Shown here: in pieces, positions 1-12,301 of the stretch
How positions within the stretch are numbered: position 1 is the first letter of the stretch
Layout: each line of letters starts with the position of its first letter
NCBI RefSeq assembly: GCF_003255815.1
Contig: NC_037677.1
Span: 110,436,936-110,500,935, forward strand
Reading direction: 5' to 3'
DNA: 64,000 nt
Source of the DNA: Theropithecus gelada
Taxonomy: Eukaryota > Chordata > Mammalia > Primates > Cercopithecidae
Notes under the pieces: generated by a model
What the model was told of the DNA's origin: nothing
Database searches by the model: none
The model's input: only the letters and a program-made list of their open reading frames with translations
Translations under genes and position numbers: made by a program

Positions 1-1011
1 TCCAACCAGGAAATGGTGACAAAGTATCTCCATGGACCCCTTGAAGGATAAATGGGTGGGTGGGAAGAAGGAGCGCTCATTGTCTTTTGACCATTTGGCT
101 GTTGGAAAGGGAAGAAAGGAGTTGCAAAACATGGGTGAACAATGAATGGTGGGGTTTGAATCCCGCCAGTGTCTCTACTCACCTCCTTGTAGTCAGAGGT
201 GCTGTCCTGGGAGAGAAAGAACTTTTAACAACTACTTTTTTTTTGTTTTTTTTGAAAGGTGGAATAGCTCTGTCCTCTGTGCCCTCACTAGGAGTCAGAC
301 CCCTGGATGGACTTGCCAGATAGGGAATTAACCCATTTTCCATCTGGGAACCTGGCTCTCCTATGACTAAAGAGGGTATCTGGAGTACATGGCAGAGAAT
401 GGCATGAAAGGGGGCTCTCCTGTGAGTAGGAAATGAGCAGTTCTTACTCAGGGTCACTCAGCTTCTATAGGTTTCAACTTCTGATTCTCCCTAAAGCCAT
501 GTCAAAGCTTCAAATGTATCTTTTCTGTTCATGTCTCTTGGGCCATCAATTTATTCCACGTGCAGGGGAGCAGGAGATATTGTGGTGTGTTTATTGTCCA
601 ATGGGAATCACCAAAGACGTTCCACAGGCTGCTAAAGCCTGTTCGTGTATTGCACCACGAAATCGAATCTGGAAACTGCAGTTCTGAACTATAAGCCGTT
701 GTTTGGCAACTAATGTAAGATATATAGGTTTCACCAAGTATTTGCGTCAACACATTGTTCATCAGAATGAATAATCTGTATTTACGGATGTGCTCCGCAC
801 CTGCGCGCTCACCCTGGGAGTGCTGAAGAGCTAGTGTGCTGTGCTCTCTCTCTTTCCCTCACTTACTACTGGACTGTTCTGTTGCTGTCAGCTCACTGCC
901 TCATTTTATGGTTAATACAACCATTTTATACTTTACACCACCATGAGGGATTGATTCTTCCACTGTTGTACCTCCAAGGCCCCAAACCCAAGCTGGAGGA
1001 AGTTCTGCTGT
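1..1011. other. Intergenic sequence, nothing recognised
   Basis: I see no conserved coding frame, RNA gene or named repeat here. Open frames are short and lack any recognisable protein signature. The segment near 780-850 is locally richer in CpG than its surroundings, but too short to call a CpG island. It may hold diverged old repeats that I cannot identify by eye. Confidence 0.4.
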
Positions 1012-1261
1012 TTTATTTTTTATCTTTTTATTTTTGAGACAGAGTCTTGCTCTGTTGCCCAGGCTGGAGAGCAAAGGCATGATCTCGGCTCACTGCAACC
1101 TCCGCCTCCCGACTCAAGTGATCTTCCTGCTTCAGCCTCCTAAGTAGCTGGGACTACAGGCGTACACCACCACGCCCAGCTAATTTTTGTATTTTTAGTA
1201 GAGACGGGGTTTCGCCATGTTGGTCAGGCTAGTCTCGAACTCATAGCCACCACGCCCAGCC
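1012..1261 (-). mobile_element. Alu element with internal deletion
   Basis: The T-rich head followed by gagacagagtcttgctctg and the usual Alu promoter-side sequence show a minus-strand Alu. It is flanked by an imperfect duplication, agttctgctgtttta at 1001-1015 and agttctgctgttta at 1262-1275, so both ends are intact. About 50 bp normally found between the 'tctcgaactc' and 'gccaccacgcccagcc' segments is missing, so the loss occurred inside the element. Confidence 0.9.
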
Positions 1262-1504
1262 AGTTCTGCTGTTTATATATCAAAAAGCATTAGATAAATA
1301 CATATTAAATAATAAGTAAAATAAACACATTGGCTCAAAATATTTTCTCACCTGACATATCTTAATATTATAGCATACATCTATTGTGATAATTAGCTTG
1401 AAAAATATGATTATGTCCAAGCCCTGGCAAATCATGCAATACTTTGAAAAAAAAAAATAGCAACGAAGCTAACAGACTCATATAATCTTCCAGGCAGGAC
1501 CTAA

Positions 1505-1660
1505 GATCAATTACTTCTCATTCTAGTGGAGGAAACTGAGATGCAGGATAGTGAACTAAGTTGCCCAATGTCACAAAGTTAGTGGCAGAACCAGGTCTAC
1601 CTAAATTATAGTCTCTGAACACTAAGTCAACAGCTTTCATTACTCTACTGGCTGATTAAG
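1505..1660 (-). repeat. MIR SINE
   Basis: The order 'gaggaaactgag', 'agttgcccaatgtcaca', 'agttagtggcagaaccaggtct' is the reverse complement of the conserved MIR core. It is diverged, as expected for this old mammalian SINE. Confidence 0.75.
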
Positions 1661-1717
1661 CAACATCTCTTTTCAAAGAATCCTAAATAATTAGAAGTTG
1701 TGTGATCATATCTATGG

Positions 1718-4700
1718 CCAAGGGGCAGGGTCAAGATCGTCGACTAGAAGCAGCAGCATTTGCAGGCTCCCGTTGGGAAAAAACATCATAAGCATGTGAA
1801 TCCTTCACTGACAACCAAGGTATCCAGGTTCTCTCATCAAAATTGACTAGAAGCTGGCGTGACCCACAGAGGGAAGGAAGAGCAGTGTGGTGCAGCAGCC
1901 CACCTGAAAGCCACACAGGGAAGGGGAACCTCCTCCTCCCAGCCAAGGAAGGTAGTGAGCGAGCGTACTACCCAGCTCGGGAAACTCTGCTTTTCTCATG
2001 GAACTGTGCAACCCACAGATCAGAAGATCCCACCTGTGAACCCACACCACCGGATATTCATGACTTGAACTCAGCTCTGGATCAAGTGGACCTAGTAGAC
2101 ATCCACAGAACTCTCTACCCCAAATCAACAGAATATACATTCTTCTCAGGGCCATATGGCACTTATTCTAAAACCAACCACATAATTGGAAGTAAAACAC
2201 TCCTCAGCAAATGCAAAAGAACTGAAATCATAACAGTCTTTCAGACCATAGTGCAATCAAATTAGAACTCAGGATTAAGAAACTCACTCAAAACCACACA
2301 ATTTCATGGAAATTGAACAACCTGCTCCTGAATGAATCTTGGGTAAATAATGAAATTAAGGTAGAAATCAATGAGAACAAAGAGACAACATACCAGAATC
2401 TCTGGGACACAGTTAAAGCAGTGTTAAGGGGGAAATTTATAGCACTAAATGCCCATATTAGAAAGTTAGAAATATCTCAAATAGACACCCTAACATCACA
2501 ATTAAAAGAGCTAGAAAGGCAAGAGCAAACTAATCCAAAAGCTAGCAGAAGACAAGAAATAACTAAGATCAGAGAATAACTGAAGGAGATAGAGACACGG
2601 AAAACCCTACAAAAAAAATCAGTGAATCTAGGAGCTGTCTTTTGAAAAAATTAACAAAATAGATAGACCACCAGCTAGACTAATAAAGAAGAGAGAGAAG
2701 AATCAGATAGACACAATAAAAAATGATAAAGGGGATATTACCACTGACCCCACTGAAATGCTAACTACCACCAGAGAATACTATAATGCAAATAAACTAG
2801 AAAATCTAGAAGAAATTGATAAATTCCTGGACATATACACCCTACCAAGACCAAACCAGGAAGAAGTCAAATATCTGAATAGACCAATAAGAAGTTCTGA
2901 AATTGAGGCAGTAATTAATAGCCTACCAATCAAAAACGTCCAGGGCCAGACAGATTCACAGCTGAATTCTACCAGAAATACGAAGAGGACCTGGTACCAT
3001 TCCTTCTGAAACTATTTCAAACAATGATAAAGGAGAGACTCCTCCCTAACTCATTTTATGAAGCCAGCATCATCCTGATAGCAAAACTGGGAAGAGACAC
3101 AGCAAAGCAAGAAAACTTCAGGTCAATATCCCTGATGAACATTGAAGCGAAAATCCTCAATAAAATACTGGCAAACTGAATCCAGCAGCACATCAAAAAA
3201 CTTATCCACCACAATCAAGTCGCCTTCAACCCTGGGATGCAAATCTGGTTCAACATACACAAATCAATAAATGTAATCCATCACATGAACAGAACCAAAG
3301 ACAAAAACTACATGATTATCTCAATAGATGCAGAAAAGGCCTTTGAAAAAATTCAACATCCCTTCATGTTAAAAACTCCCAATGAACTAGGTATTGATGG
3401 AACATATCTCAAAATCATAAGAGCTATTTATGACAAGCCCACAACCAGTATCATATTGAATGGGCAAAAGATGGAAACATTCCCTTTGAAAACTGGTACA
3501 AGACAAGGGTGCCTTCTCTCACCACTCCTATTCAACATAGTATTGGAAGTTTTGGCCAAGGCAATCAGGCAAGAGAAAGAAATAAAGGTATTTGAATAGG
3601 AAGAGAGGAAGTCATGTTCTGTTTGCAGATGACATGATTTTATATTTAGAAAATTCCAACATCTCAGCCACAAAACTTCTTGGAACTTATAAGCAACTTC
3701 AGCAAAGTCTCAGGATACAGAATCAATGTGCAAACATCACAAGCATTCCTATACACCAATAATAGACACAACTCCCATTCACAATCTCTACAAAGAGAAT
3801 AAAATACCTAGGAATACAGCTAACAAGGGATGTGAAGGACCTCTTCAAGGAGAACTACAAACCACTGCTCAAGGAAATAAGAGAGAACACAAATAAATGG
3901 AAAAACATTCCATCCTTATGGATAGGAAAAATCAATATTGTGAAAATGGCCATACTGCCCAAAAGTAATTTATAGATTCAATGCTGTTCCCACCAAACTA
4001 CTATTGACATCCTTCACAGAATTAGTAAAAACTACTTTAAATTTCATATGGAATCAAAGAAGACCTCATATAGCCAAGACAATCCTAAGCAAAAAGAACA
4101 AAGCTGGAGGCATCATGCTACCTGACTTCAAACTATACTACAAGACTACAGTAACCAAAACAGCATGGTACTGATACCAAAATAGACATATAAACCAATA
4201 GAGCAGAACAGAGACCTCAGAAATAACACCACACATCTACAACCATCTGATCTTCGACAAACCTGACAAAAACAAGCAATGGGGAAAGGATCTTATATTC
4301 AGTAAATGGTGCTGGGAAAACAAGCTAGCCATATGCAGAAAATTGAAACTGGATCTCTTCCTAACACCTCATACAAAAACTAACTCAAGATGGATTAAAG
4401 ACTTAAATGTAAAACCCAAAACCACAAAACCCCTAGAAGAAAACCTAGGCAATACCATTCAGGACATAGGCGTGGGCAAAGACTTCATGACAAAAATGCC
4501 AAAAGCAATTGCAACAAAAGCCAGAATTGATAAATGGGATCTAATTAAACTGAAGAACTTCTGCACAGTAAAAGAAACTATCATCAGAGTGAACAGGCAA
4601 CCTATAGAATGTGAGAAAATTTTTGCAATCTACCCATCCGACAAAAGTCTAATATCCAGAATTTACAAGGAACTTTATAAGAAAAAAACAAGACCATCAA

Positions 4701-5545
4701 AAAGTGGACAAAACATCTGAACAGCCACTTTTCAAAAGAAGATATTTACATGGCTAACAAACATGAAAAAAAGCTCAACATCACTTATCATCAGAGAAAT
4801 GCAAATCAAAACCACAATGAGATAGCATCTCACACCAGTCAGAATGGCAATTATTAAAAAGTCAGGAAACAATAGATGCTGGCAAGGCTGTGGAGAAATA
4901 GGAACGCTTTTACACTGTTGATGGGAATGTAAATTAGTTCAACCATTGTGGAAGACAGTATGACTATTCCTCAAGGATCTAGAACCAGAAACACCATTTG
5001 ATCCAGCAATCCCATTATGGGGTATATACCCAAAGGAATATAAATCATTCCATTATAAAGACATGCACACGTATGTTTATTGCACCACTGTTTACAAGAG
5101 CAAAGACATGGAACCAACCCAAATGCCCATCAATGATAGAATGGATAAAGAAAAAGTGGTACATATACACCATGGAATACTATGCAGCCATAAAAAGGAA
5201 TGAGATCATGTCCTTTGCAGGAACATATATGAAGTTGGAAGCCATCAACCTCAGCAAACTAACACAGGAAGAGAAAACCAAACACCACATGTTCTCATCA
5301 TAAGTGGGAGATGAACACTGAGAACACATGGACACAGAGAGGGGAACAACACACAGCAGGGCCTGTTTGGGGAGTGGGGGTTGAGGGGAGGGAACTTAGA
5401 GGACAGGTCAATAGGTGCAGCAAACCACCATGGCACATGTATACCTATGTAACAAACATGCACATTCTGCACATGTATCCCGTTTTTGTTGTTGTTGTTT
5501 TGTTTTGGTTTTGGTTTTTAGAATAAAGAAAAAATAAAAATAATA
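1718..5545 (+). mobile_element. L1 LINE, internally rearranged (5'UTR joined to ORF2)
   Basis: Positions 1718-2051 resemble the 5'UTR of L1PB or early L1PA elements (…cgactagaagcagcagc…, …cccacagagggaagg…, …caacccacagatcagaag…). At about 2052 the sequence jumps into the middle of the ORF2 endonuclease domain. ORF1 and roughly the first 150 codons of ORF2 are missing. The rest follows ORF2 order: reverse transcriptase (about 3230-3660, with the FADD motif near 3620), the C-terminal region, then a 3'UTR ending with the usual 'catgtatacctatgtaac' sequence near 5450 and a T/G-rich then A-rich end. Stops and frameshifts (for example the stop at 3597) make it inactive. The open frame at 1843-2265 crosses the junction but begins without an ATG. 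Confidence 0.9.
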
Positions 5546-5628
5546 ACTAGAAAATAAATCATACAGATGGCCTTTTTGCAGAGCTAACCCCTGAACCCTC
5601 TGATCATCATGAAATGGTGCTAACATCC

Positions 5629-6033
5629 TGTTATGATTTGAATTTTGTATCTCCTCAAAACTTCATGTTGGAATGTAATCTCCAATGCAATTGTGTTAAA
5701 AGGTGGGGTCTTTAAGAAGTGATGCGGTCATGGGAGCTCCTTCCTAGTCAATGGGATTAAGGCCCTAGGAAAGGGGCTTCTCACAAATTTGGCATTTTTT
5801 TGCCTTTCTATCCCTTCCACCATTTGAGAACACAGCCTTCCAGGTGCCATCGTGGACACAAAGACAGGAACCTCGTCAGACTCTGAACCTGCTGGCACCT
5901 CAATCCTGGACTTTCCAGCCTCCAGAACTGGAATTTCTATTATTTATAAATGTCTATTATTTCTATAAATTTCTATTATTTATAAAGTACCTAGTCTCAG
6001 GTATTTTGTTATAGCAGCACAAACAGACTAAAG
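5629..6033 (+). mobile_element. MaLR solo LTR (MST/MLT1-like)
   Basis: It begins 'tgttatgatttgaat' and ends near 'aacagactaaag'. Between them are the family landmarks 'aaggtggggtctttaagaagtgat', 'ggactttccagcctccagaac' and 'ttgttatagcagcac'. No internal retroviral sequence is attached, so it is a solo LTR. A short tandem duplication of 'tttctattatttataaa' lies near 5933-5984. Confidence 0.8.
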
Positions 6034-6642
6034 ATGTGTCCCCAGCTCATTTGGCTAATTTCACCTTGTTTAATTGGAGCCAGCAAAATGTTCTTCCTCT
6101 TCTGGTTGGTGGCCTTTTCAACCAAAAGTGTTTAGTCATCTAAAGAGCCAGGCAGGGCAGTGGGAGTGCTTTACCCACTCATGGACATCTTTGAAAGGTC
6201 CCCAGGACCTACCATCCACCACTTTGTCTGCCCCTGTCTGAGTGTCTATTGGCAGAGACCACCATGTCCTTGAGGAAAGCTGTCATGGCTTTATCTTCAG
6301 GGCTTTCCAAAGGTGGGGATCTAACCTCATCTCTTCCTCTCCCCCAAAACCTCCTGACGGTATTCATGGCTGCCTGAGGCTTCCCATTCATCACAGACTA
6401 ATTGAACGGCTACTAGGTGCAAAGTACTGAGCTGGGGCCCGTATCTGCTATTGGTATCTACAGTATGTACAGGGTACTTACCACCCAGATGGTGTCAATA
6501 AAGTGTTTTTGAATAAATTTATGACAAAACAGGTAGTATACAATTAAAAACATTGTTTGAATATACCACAAAACAATCAGGCTCTTAATATTCTTACGCA
6601 ATTTGCCAAATAACTTATTGCTTCCAAGAGTTATTTACAAAG
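6034..6642. other. Intergenic sequence, nothing recognised
   Basis: Unassigned. Frames around 6209-6430 are open on both strands for about 60 codons but have no recognisable protein features. Confidence 0.35.
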
Positions 6643-6921
6643 GGGCCAGGTGCAGTGGCTCACACCTGTAATCTCAGCATTTTGGGAGGCCGAGGCGGGC
6701 AGGTCACTTGAGGCCAGAAGTCTGAGACCAGTTGGCCAATATGGTGAAACTCCATCTATACTAAAAATACAAAAATTAGCCGGGAATGGTGGTGCACACC
6801 TGTAATCCCAGCTACTTGAGAGGCTGAGGCTTGAACTTGGGAGACAGAGGTTGCAGTGAGCTGAGATCACGCCACTGCACTCCAGCCTGGGCAACAGAGT
6901 GAGACTCTGCCCATCCCCACC
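6643..6921 (+). mobile_element. Alu element
   Basis: It starts ggccaggtgcagtggctcac and keeps both monomers. The right monomer has a small deletion where 'caggagaatcgc' is normally found. The 3' end has little A-tail left ('gcccatccccaccaaag'). Confidence 0.9.
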
Positions 6922-7915
6922 AAAGAAAGTTCTTTACAAAGAAAAAATTATGAAACAAGAGGGAAAGATGACAGAATTCATGCTGTTCAAGTGAAAGCAA
7001 GAAACAAGCTGGTTAATTGTAAAGGAAGATGTCCTGTTCTGGCGTGGTGATAAAAATAGAAATAATATATCGAAGGAAGAAAAAAGAGGGGAATAAAAGC
7101 TGTATTCAGGAAATAACTATGCGCTGAGAATATTCTTGGCCAAGAAAATTTGGAAAAATACACAATCCGCATGTCAATCAATAATCAAGAATATAATGGC
7201 AGCATAATTTTTCATGCCATAATTTTTCATGTCAGTCCTTTTCTGGAGAGTGTGTGTGTGTGTGTGTGTGGGTGTGGGTGTGGGTGTATCTTTGTTCTGG
7301 GAAAGATGACAAAGATACACACGAACTGTAAACGCAATCATAAAGAAAGCCAAGTATTTGGAGGCCTGGTTTTGTGGGGCCCACGTTCTGAATAGCACAA
7401 GTCTCTGTCAGCTTACTGATAGTGACCTGATTAAAAATGTGACCCAGTGGAAAAACTTCCCTGCTGCCAAACTAGTCACTGGAACTTTGATAAGAAGGTG
7501 ACAGTCTAGTGGTGGGTACAAGTTCAGAGACTCATTAAAATTCAAGGAGAAAAAAAAGTTAAAAAGGAGGAAAAAGTGGCAAATTAGTCATTCAGCCTTC
7601 TTAACACAACAAAATGGTTCCCGGTCTCTAATTTATATATATATATATATATATTCCAAAGCACCTCAAGTGATCATCACTAACAACGTATTAGTTCTAA
7701 ATACAATAGACGATGTTTAGAGCCCATCTTCAGGCTGTATTGGCAGCATTTCTTACTGCTGATCGTCCCTTCTTCTGTGACAGTAGATAGTCTCTCCTGC
7801 CGCTCTGCTGCTCCTTTGTCTTCTCCTCCATAGGCCCCCTGTCCTTTAATTTTGGAGTTGCTTGGAGGTTCTGTCCTATCATCTCTCATCTCTCATCTCT
7901 CAATGCTATATACTG
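6922..7915. repeat. Intergenic sequence with (TG)n and (TA)n microsatellites
   Basis: There is a (TG)n tract at about 7249-7270 that passes into a 'gggtgt' variant to 7287, and a (TA)n tract at about 7634-7654. A small 'atctctc' tandem lies near 7880-7902. The rest is unassigned; no gene signature was seen. Confidence 0.7.
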
Positions 7916-8236
7916 TTTTTTGTTGTTGTTGTTATTGTTGTTGTTGTTGTTTTGAGACAGAGTCTCCCTCTGTCACCCAGACTGGAGTGCAGTGGCACAA
8001 TCTTGGCTCACTTGCAACCTCCACTTCCCAGGCTCAAGCAATTCTCCTGCCTCAGCCTCCCAAGTGGATGGGATTACAGGTGCCCACCACCACACCTGGC
8101 TAATTTTTGTGTTATCAGTAGAGACAGGGTTTCGCCATGTTGGCCAAGCTGGTCTGCAACTCCTGGCCTCAAGTGATCCACCCCCCTCAACTTCTCAAAG
8201 TGCTAGTATTACAGGCGTGAGCCTCCATGCCTGGCC
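7916..8236 (-). mobile_element. Alu element
   Basis: A (TTG)n-rich head, the remodelled A-tail on the other strand, is followed by gagacagagtctccctctg and the full dimer to 'catgcctggcc'. The tail has drifted into a (GTT)n microsatellite. Confidence 0.93.
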
Positions 8237-8531
8237 TATAGTGGCCTATATACTCTTCTAGTAAAGTATTATTCACTCTCTGCCTAAAGGTACTATCTGT
8301 ATGCTGAGGACCCCTAAGCCTATCCCTTGCCAAGATCTTCTAGACTTGGGCAGCCAACTCTTCACAGATTACCTTCCCTGGAATGAACACCAGGCAGGTC
8401 CAGAGTATCTCCTTCTACCCACACTGGTCCTCCTGTCATGTTCAGTGAACAATCTGTGGTTCACCAGGCAACCTGGCTAGACTTCCGAGCCGCATCCTTC
8501 ATCATTTTTTCTTCTTAAGATCACATATAAT
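8237..8531. other. Intergenic sequence, nothing recognised
   Basis: Unique-looking sequence with no coding frame, RNA gene or named repeat visible. Confidence 0.35.
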
Positions 8532-8829
8532 GGCCGGGCGTGGTGGCTCAAGCCTGTAATCCCAGCACTTTTGGGAGGCCGAGACGGGCAGATCATGAGG
8601 TCAGGAGATCGAGACCGTCCTGGCTAACGCGGTGAAACCCCGTCTGTACTAAAAAATACAAACTAGCTGGGCGAGGTGGCGGGCGCCTGTAGTCCCAGCT
8701 ACTTGGGAGGCTGAGGCAGGAGAATGGCGTAAACCCTGGAGGCAGAGCTTGCAGTGAGCTGAGATCCAGCCACTGCACTCCAGCCTGGGTGACAGAGCGA
8801 GACTCCGTCTCAAAGAAAAAAAAAAAAAA
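8532..8829 (+). mobile_element. Alu element, AluY-like
   Basis: Full-length, starting ggccgggcgtggtggctcaa and carrying diagnostic younger-family positions ('ggcgggcgcctgtagtcccagc', 'ggagaatggcg'). An imperfect duplication 'agatcaca' flanks it. Low divergence suggests a relatively recent insertion. Confidence 0.93.
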
Positions 8830-8834
8830 GATCA

Positions 8835-9290
8835 CAAATATTTCCTGAGTGTCAGTAATATGTGCTAGGATATATTGTGCCTGCACTGTGCTAGGCAGGC
8901 CCAGGACAGAGTAATAAACAAAGTCAAAGTAGTCCTTGCCCTCATGGAGCTTATAGCCTTGGAGCCTTCTTCACTCGCGCCAAGACTGCCAACCCTCTGT
9001 GCTGTTCTTCAGACAGTCCTCTTCTCCCTAACCTGACTGCTGCTTTCCTGTTTTAAGTATCCATCATTTCTTGCCTTGATTGACTTCATAGCCTCCTAAT
9101 TATTTTTCTGTTTCCAAGCTCGCCTTTGAAAGCCATTTCCACAAATCTGCCTAAAAACAATCTTATCATACCACTGCTGCTAAACATACTTCACTGGCTC
9201 CTCGCTGCTCTTAGGATAAGGGCAAAACTCCTCAGTACGTGGCTAAAAAGAAGCGTTGGACAAAGGCCCATAGAAGCTCTGGGAAGGAAG
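8835..9290 (+). repeat. Ancient L2-like repeat sequence
   Basis: The 'tgctaggcaggcccaggacagagtaataaacaaag…tccttgccctcatggagctta' block and the following pyrimidine-rich 'ctgttcttcagacagtcctcttctcc' text match the style of old mammalian repeats, most likely L2. The exact family is not resolved by eye. Confidence 0.45.
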
Positions 9291-9565
9291 TCACTGTGTT
9301 GTCCCTTCAAACCCGAAGTCTTTTGGTATTCATTCAACATTGTTAACCAGGAAACACTGGTTCTATTAATAAAAATGGTATATCCATTTATATCTAAAGT
9401 TAGGAATTGACTGTGTGCATGAACTCTAACAGCATCTTTTTAAAGCTGTGTGCTTCATACACGTATAAAATTGAGTCTTGCTCTACATATGATATATTGT
9501 CATAGATGTCGTTCCATGTCATTAAGCATTCTTCTACCGCATCATTTTAATGACTACAGAGTATT

Positions 9566-9866
9566 TGTTTATTTATTTATTTTGAGATGGAGTCTCACTC
9601 TGTTGCCCAGGCTGGAGTGCAGTGGCACAATCTCGGCTCACTGCAATCTCTGCCTCCCAGGTTCAAGCCATTCTCCTGCCTCAGCCTCCCGAGTAGCTGG
9701 GATTAAAGGTACACACCACCGTGCCTGGCTAATTTTTGTATTTTTAGTAAAGATGGGATTTTGCCATGTTGGCCAGGCTGGTCTGGAACTCCTGACCTCA
9801 AGTGATGCGCCTGCCTTGGCCTCCCAAAGTGCTGGCATTACAGGCATGAAGCTACTGTGTGCAGCC
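9566..9866 (-). mobile_element. Alu element
   Basis: A (TTTA)n head is followed by gagatggagtctcactctg and a complete dimer ending 'tgtgtgcagcc'. Confidence 0.93.
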
Positions 9867-10149
9867 TCTTAATTATTTCTTAAATTTGATCTTTTCCAAA
9901 ATAATATATGCACAAGTTTAAAAATCTAATAGTATCAAAAATTTTTAAAAAATAGCACTCTGTCTCACCTGTTCTCACTTCAGCCCTGATCCCCAGAAGC
10001 AACCACTTAAGACTATTTTAGCTGTTGCTTTTCCTAATGTAAAGGAGGTATACATACAGAGGTATGTCTGAACAGTATGAGTACGTCACTTTTTACTGAT
10101 TTATTTATCTACTGACCTCCCATCTACTGAATTCCCTGTTTGATGTAGT

Positions 10150-10480
10150 CAATCATGCAGCGAATATATATTGCGCACCCACTATGTGCCAGGCACTGTT
10201 CCAGGCATTAGGACTCCAGCAATGAGCAAAACAACAAGGTCACTGCATTCATGAAACTTAAATTCCAGGAGAAAGACAAGTAAAAAGCAAATAACAAAAT
10301 AAAACAATTCCATATACTGCTATGTGCTATCAAGAAAATAAAAGAGAGTGATAGAGATTTAACTGCCTGACTTTCAGTAGGGCGGTCAGAAATATTTCTC
10401 TAAGGTGACGTCAGAGCCAAGCCCCTAAATGATAAGCAGGGTCTGCCATGTGAAGCTCCATGGGAAGTGCCGTGACAGGC
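10150..10480 (+). repeat. Ancient interspersed repeat (family unresolved)
   Basis: The segment carries 'cactatgtgccaggcactgttccaggcatta' followed by 'agcaatgagcaaaacaacaaggtcactgcattcatg'. Related sequences lie near 8,870, 50,300 and 58,740 in this window, so it is a dispersed family, old and diverged. Confidence 0.55.
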
Positions 10481-10499
10481 ATCAGCACATGTAACAGAG

Positions 10500-10880
10500 A
10501 CCCTCTAACAATGGCATAAGCAAGTACGTTTATTATTTGTCTCATGGAGTAGCCTGAGAATAGGCCATCCAGGGACCCAGGCTCCTTCGGTCCTTCATCT
10601 GGAAGGTGCCCTGTGGCTCCACCACCTCCATGTTCCAAACAGCAAGGTGGAGAACAGCAAGGTGGAGAAGGCAGTTCTCTATAAGGACACAACTCAGTAA
10701 TTTCCCATCTCTTCTGCTCACATCTTTTTGGCCAGACCTTAGTCACATAAGCACACCTAGCTACAAGAGAAACTTGAAATGTAATTTCTATTCTGGGCAG
10801 CTACATGCTAAGCGAAAATTCTGTTACTGTGGAAGAGGAGGAGAACACGATGGGGAACCAACTGATTTTCTGCCAAAAGA
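10500..10880 (+). repeat. Probable old interspersed repeat (family unresolved)
   Basis: Text such as 'cagggacccaggctccttc', 'tctgctcacatctttttggcca' and 'tagtcacataagcacacctagct' is familiar from a dispersed mammalian repeat I cannot name with confidence. A 15-bp unit (aacagcaaggtggag) is directly repeated at about 10,637-10,667. Confidence 0.4.
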
Positions 10881-10889
10881 ACATTTTAT

Positions 10890-11685
10890 ACAGAGGAAAG
10901 ATTGAAGGCAAAGGCTCCGAGGAAGGAAAGAACCCGACTTGTTAAAGAGAAAGAACTGCCTCTAGAGGCGTTGCAGACGTGGCTGCTGTGTCACATTTGT
11001 GTCATTAGGTGGCAGCGGCTATGTCGATGCTCAGTGTTCTGCCCTGTGAATGTTCCAATGTTTAATAGTCTAACACTCCTGTTTTGTGGACTTGGCATCT
11101 GTTTTCCTTCACTGGTATCTGGGAGAGAGGGCGGGCCTTGTGAGTGGGCTTCCTGACCGTGGCGCTGGGCTGGGCTGGCCACTAGGGGTCTGAAGGGATA
11201 GTGGGAAGGTAGAGAGTGCCTTCACCAGGAACAGCCTTCATTAGTGAGTTTTAAGAGACTGTGAGAGGATCGATCAGGTCTGGTGTGTGCTGGTCCATGC
11301 TGCACACTGTGTCAGGATCACGAAGGGCAGGACTGGGGAAGGGTTTGCTGGTGTCTCTGTTAATAGCAGTAACGGCAGCCACTTTATTGTGTTCTTGATT
11401 CTGTGCCAAGCATTCTTGTTATTTAAGGGAAAAAAAAAGAGAGAGAGAGAAAGAGAAGGCCAGGTCACTGAACAGAGGTTAAAGAAGCAGAGAGTGGGAG
11501 AATCTTAGATCAGGGAGCAGATAGGACTGAACAATGTGGAGATTTTAAAACCAGGCTAAGGAATTTCCATGGGACAGTTTTCAGCGGGGAACTGATTCGA
11601 CCATTCTCTCTCATATCTACCTCTTTCCCATTTCTTCATAGCATTACAGCCTTAATTTTGACTAAATTATTAATCACTATTTACA
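10890..11685. other. Intergenic sequence, nothing recognised
   Basis: Unassigned, apart from an A/GA-rich simple repeat near 11,430-11,458. No gene signature. Confidence 0.35.
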
Positions 11686-12176
11686 TGGTGGATCCAGAAC
11701 ATCTGAGACGGGTCTCAGTTAATTCAGAAAGGGTTTTTTTTTTTTTTTTTTTTTTTTTTTTGCCACGATTGAGGACACGGGCCCATGACACAGCTTCAGG
11801 AAGTCCAGACAACGTGTCCCCAAGGTGGTCAGGGCACAGCTTGGTTTTACACATTTTAGGGAGACAGGAGACATTAATCAATATACACAAGAAGTACATT
11901 GGTTCAGTCTGGAAAGGTGGGACCACTTGAAGCAAAGGCAGGAAGACTCAAATCGGGGAATGGGCTTCCAGGTCACAGATAGGGGAGAGACAAATGGTTG
12001 TATTCTTTTGAGTTTCTGATGAGCCTTTCCAAAGGAGGCAATCAGATATGCATCTACCCCAGTGAGCAGAGGGATGACTGAATAGAATGGGAGGCAGGTG
12101 TGCCCTAAGCAGCTCCCAGTTTGAGTTTTTCCTTTAGCTTAGTGATTTTGGGGGCCCAAGATATTTTCTTTTCACA
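11686..12176 (-). mobile_element. ERV1-type solo LTR with expanded A tract
   Basis: On the minus strand it runs from 'tgtgaaaagaaaatatcttgg' to 'ggatccacca', with TATA-like 'aatgtgtaaaaccaagctgtg' in the middle, as in an ERV1-class LTR of about 490 bp. The place near its 3' end where the AATAAA signal is expected holds a run of 28 A (T at 11,734-11,761 on the plus strand). The sequence on both sides of the run is colinear LTR, so the A tract is an expansion within the LTR, not the tail of another insertion. The exact LTR family is not resolved. Confidence 0.65.
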
Positions 12177-12301
12177 ACTTCATCATTAGTATATAAATAT
12201 TGTTCATTGTGGAAAAAAATAGTATGCTGAGATTACATTTCTTTTTCTATACAACTCTTAGCTTGCCTCAAGTTAATAATACCCTTTGTTTCTCACACAC
12301 A

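Noticed and set aside
3237..3599. Reverse transcriptase-like frame that might suggest an active element
   Set aside because: It is an L1 ORF2 fragment ended by stops and frameshifts; ORF1 and the start of ORF2 are missing.
7862..8261. Overlapping open frames of about 80-105 codons
   Set aside because: They are translations of an Alu element in different frames, as are most other frames of this size in the window.
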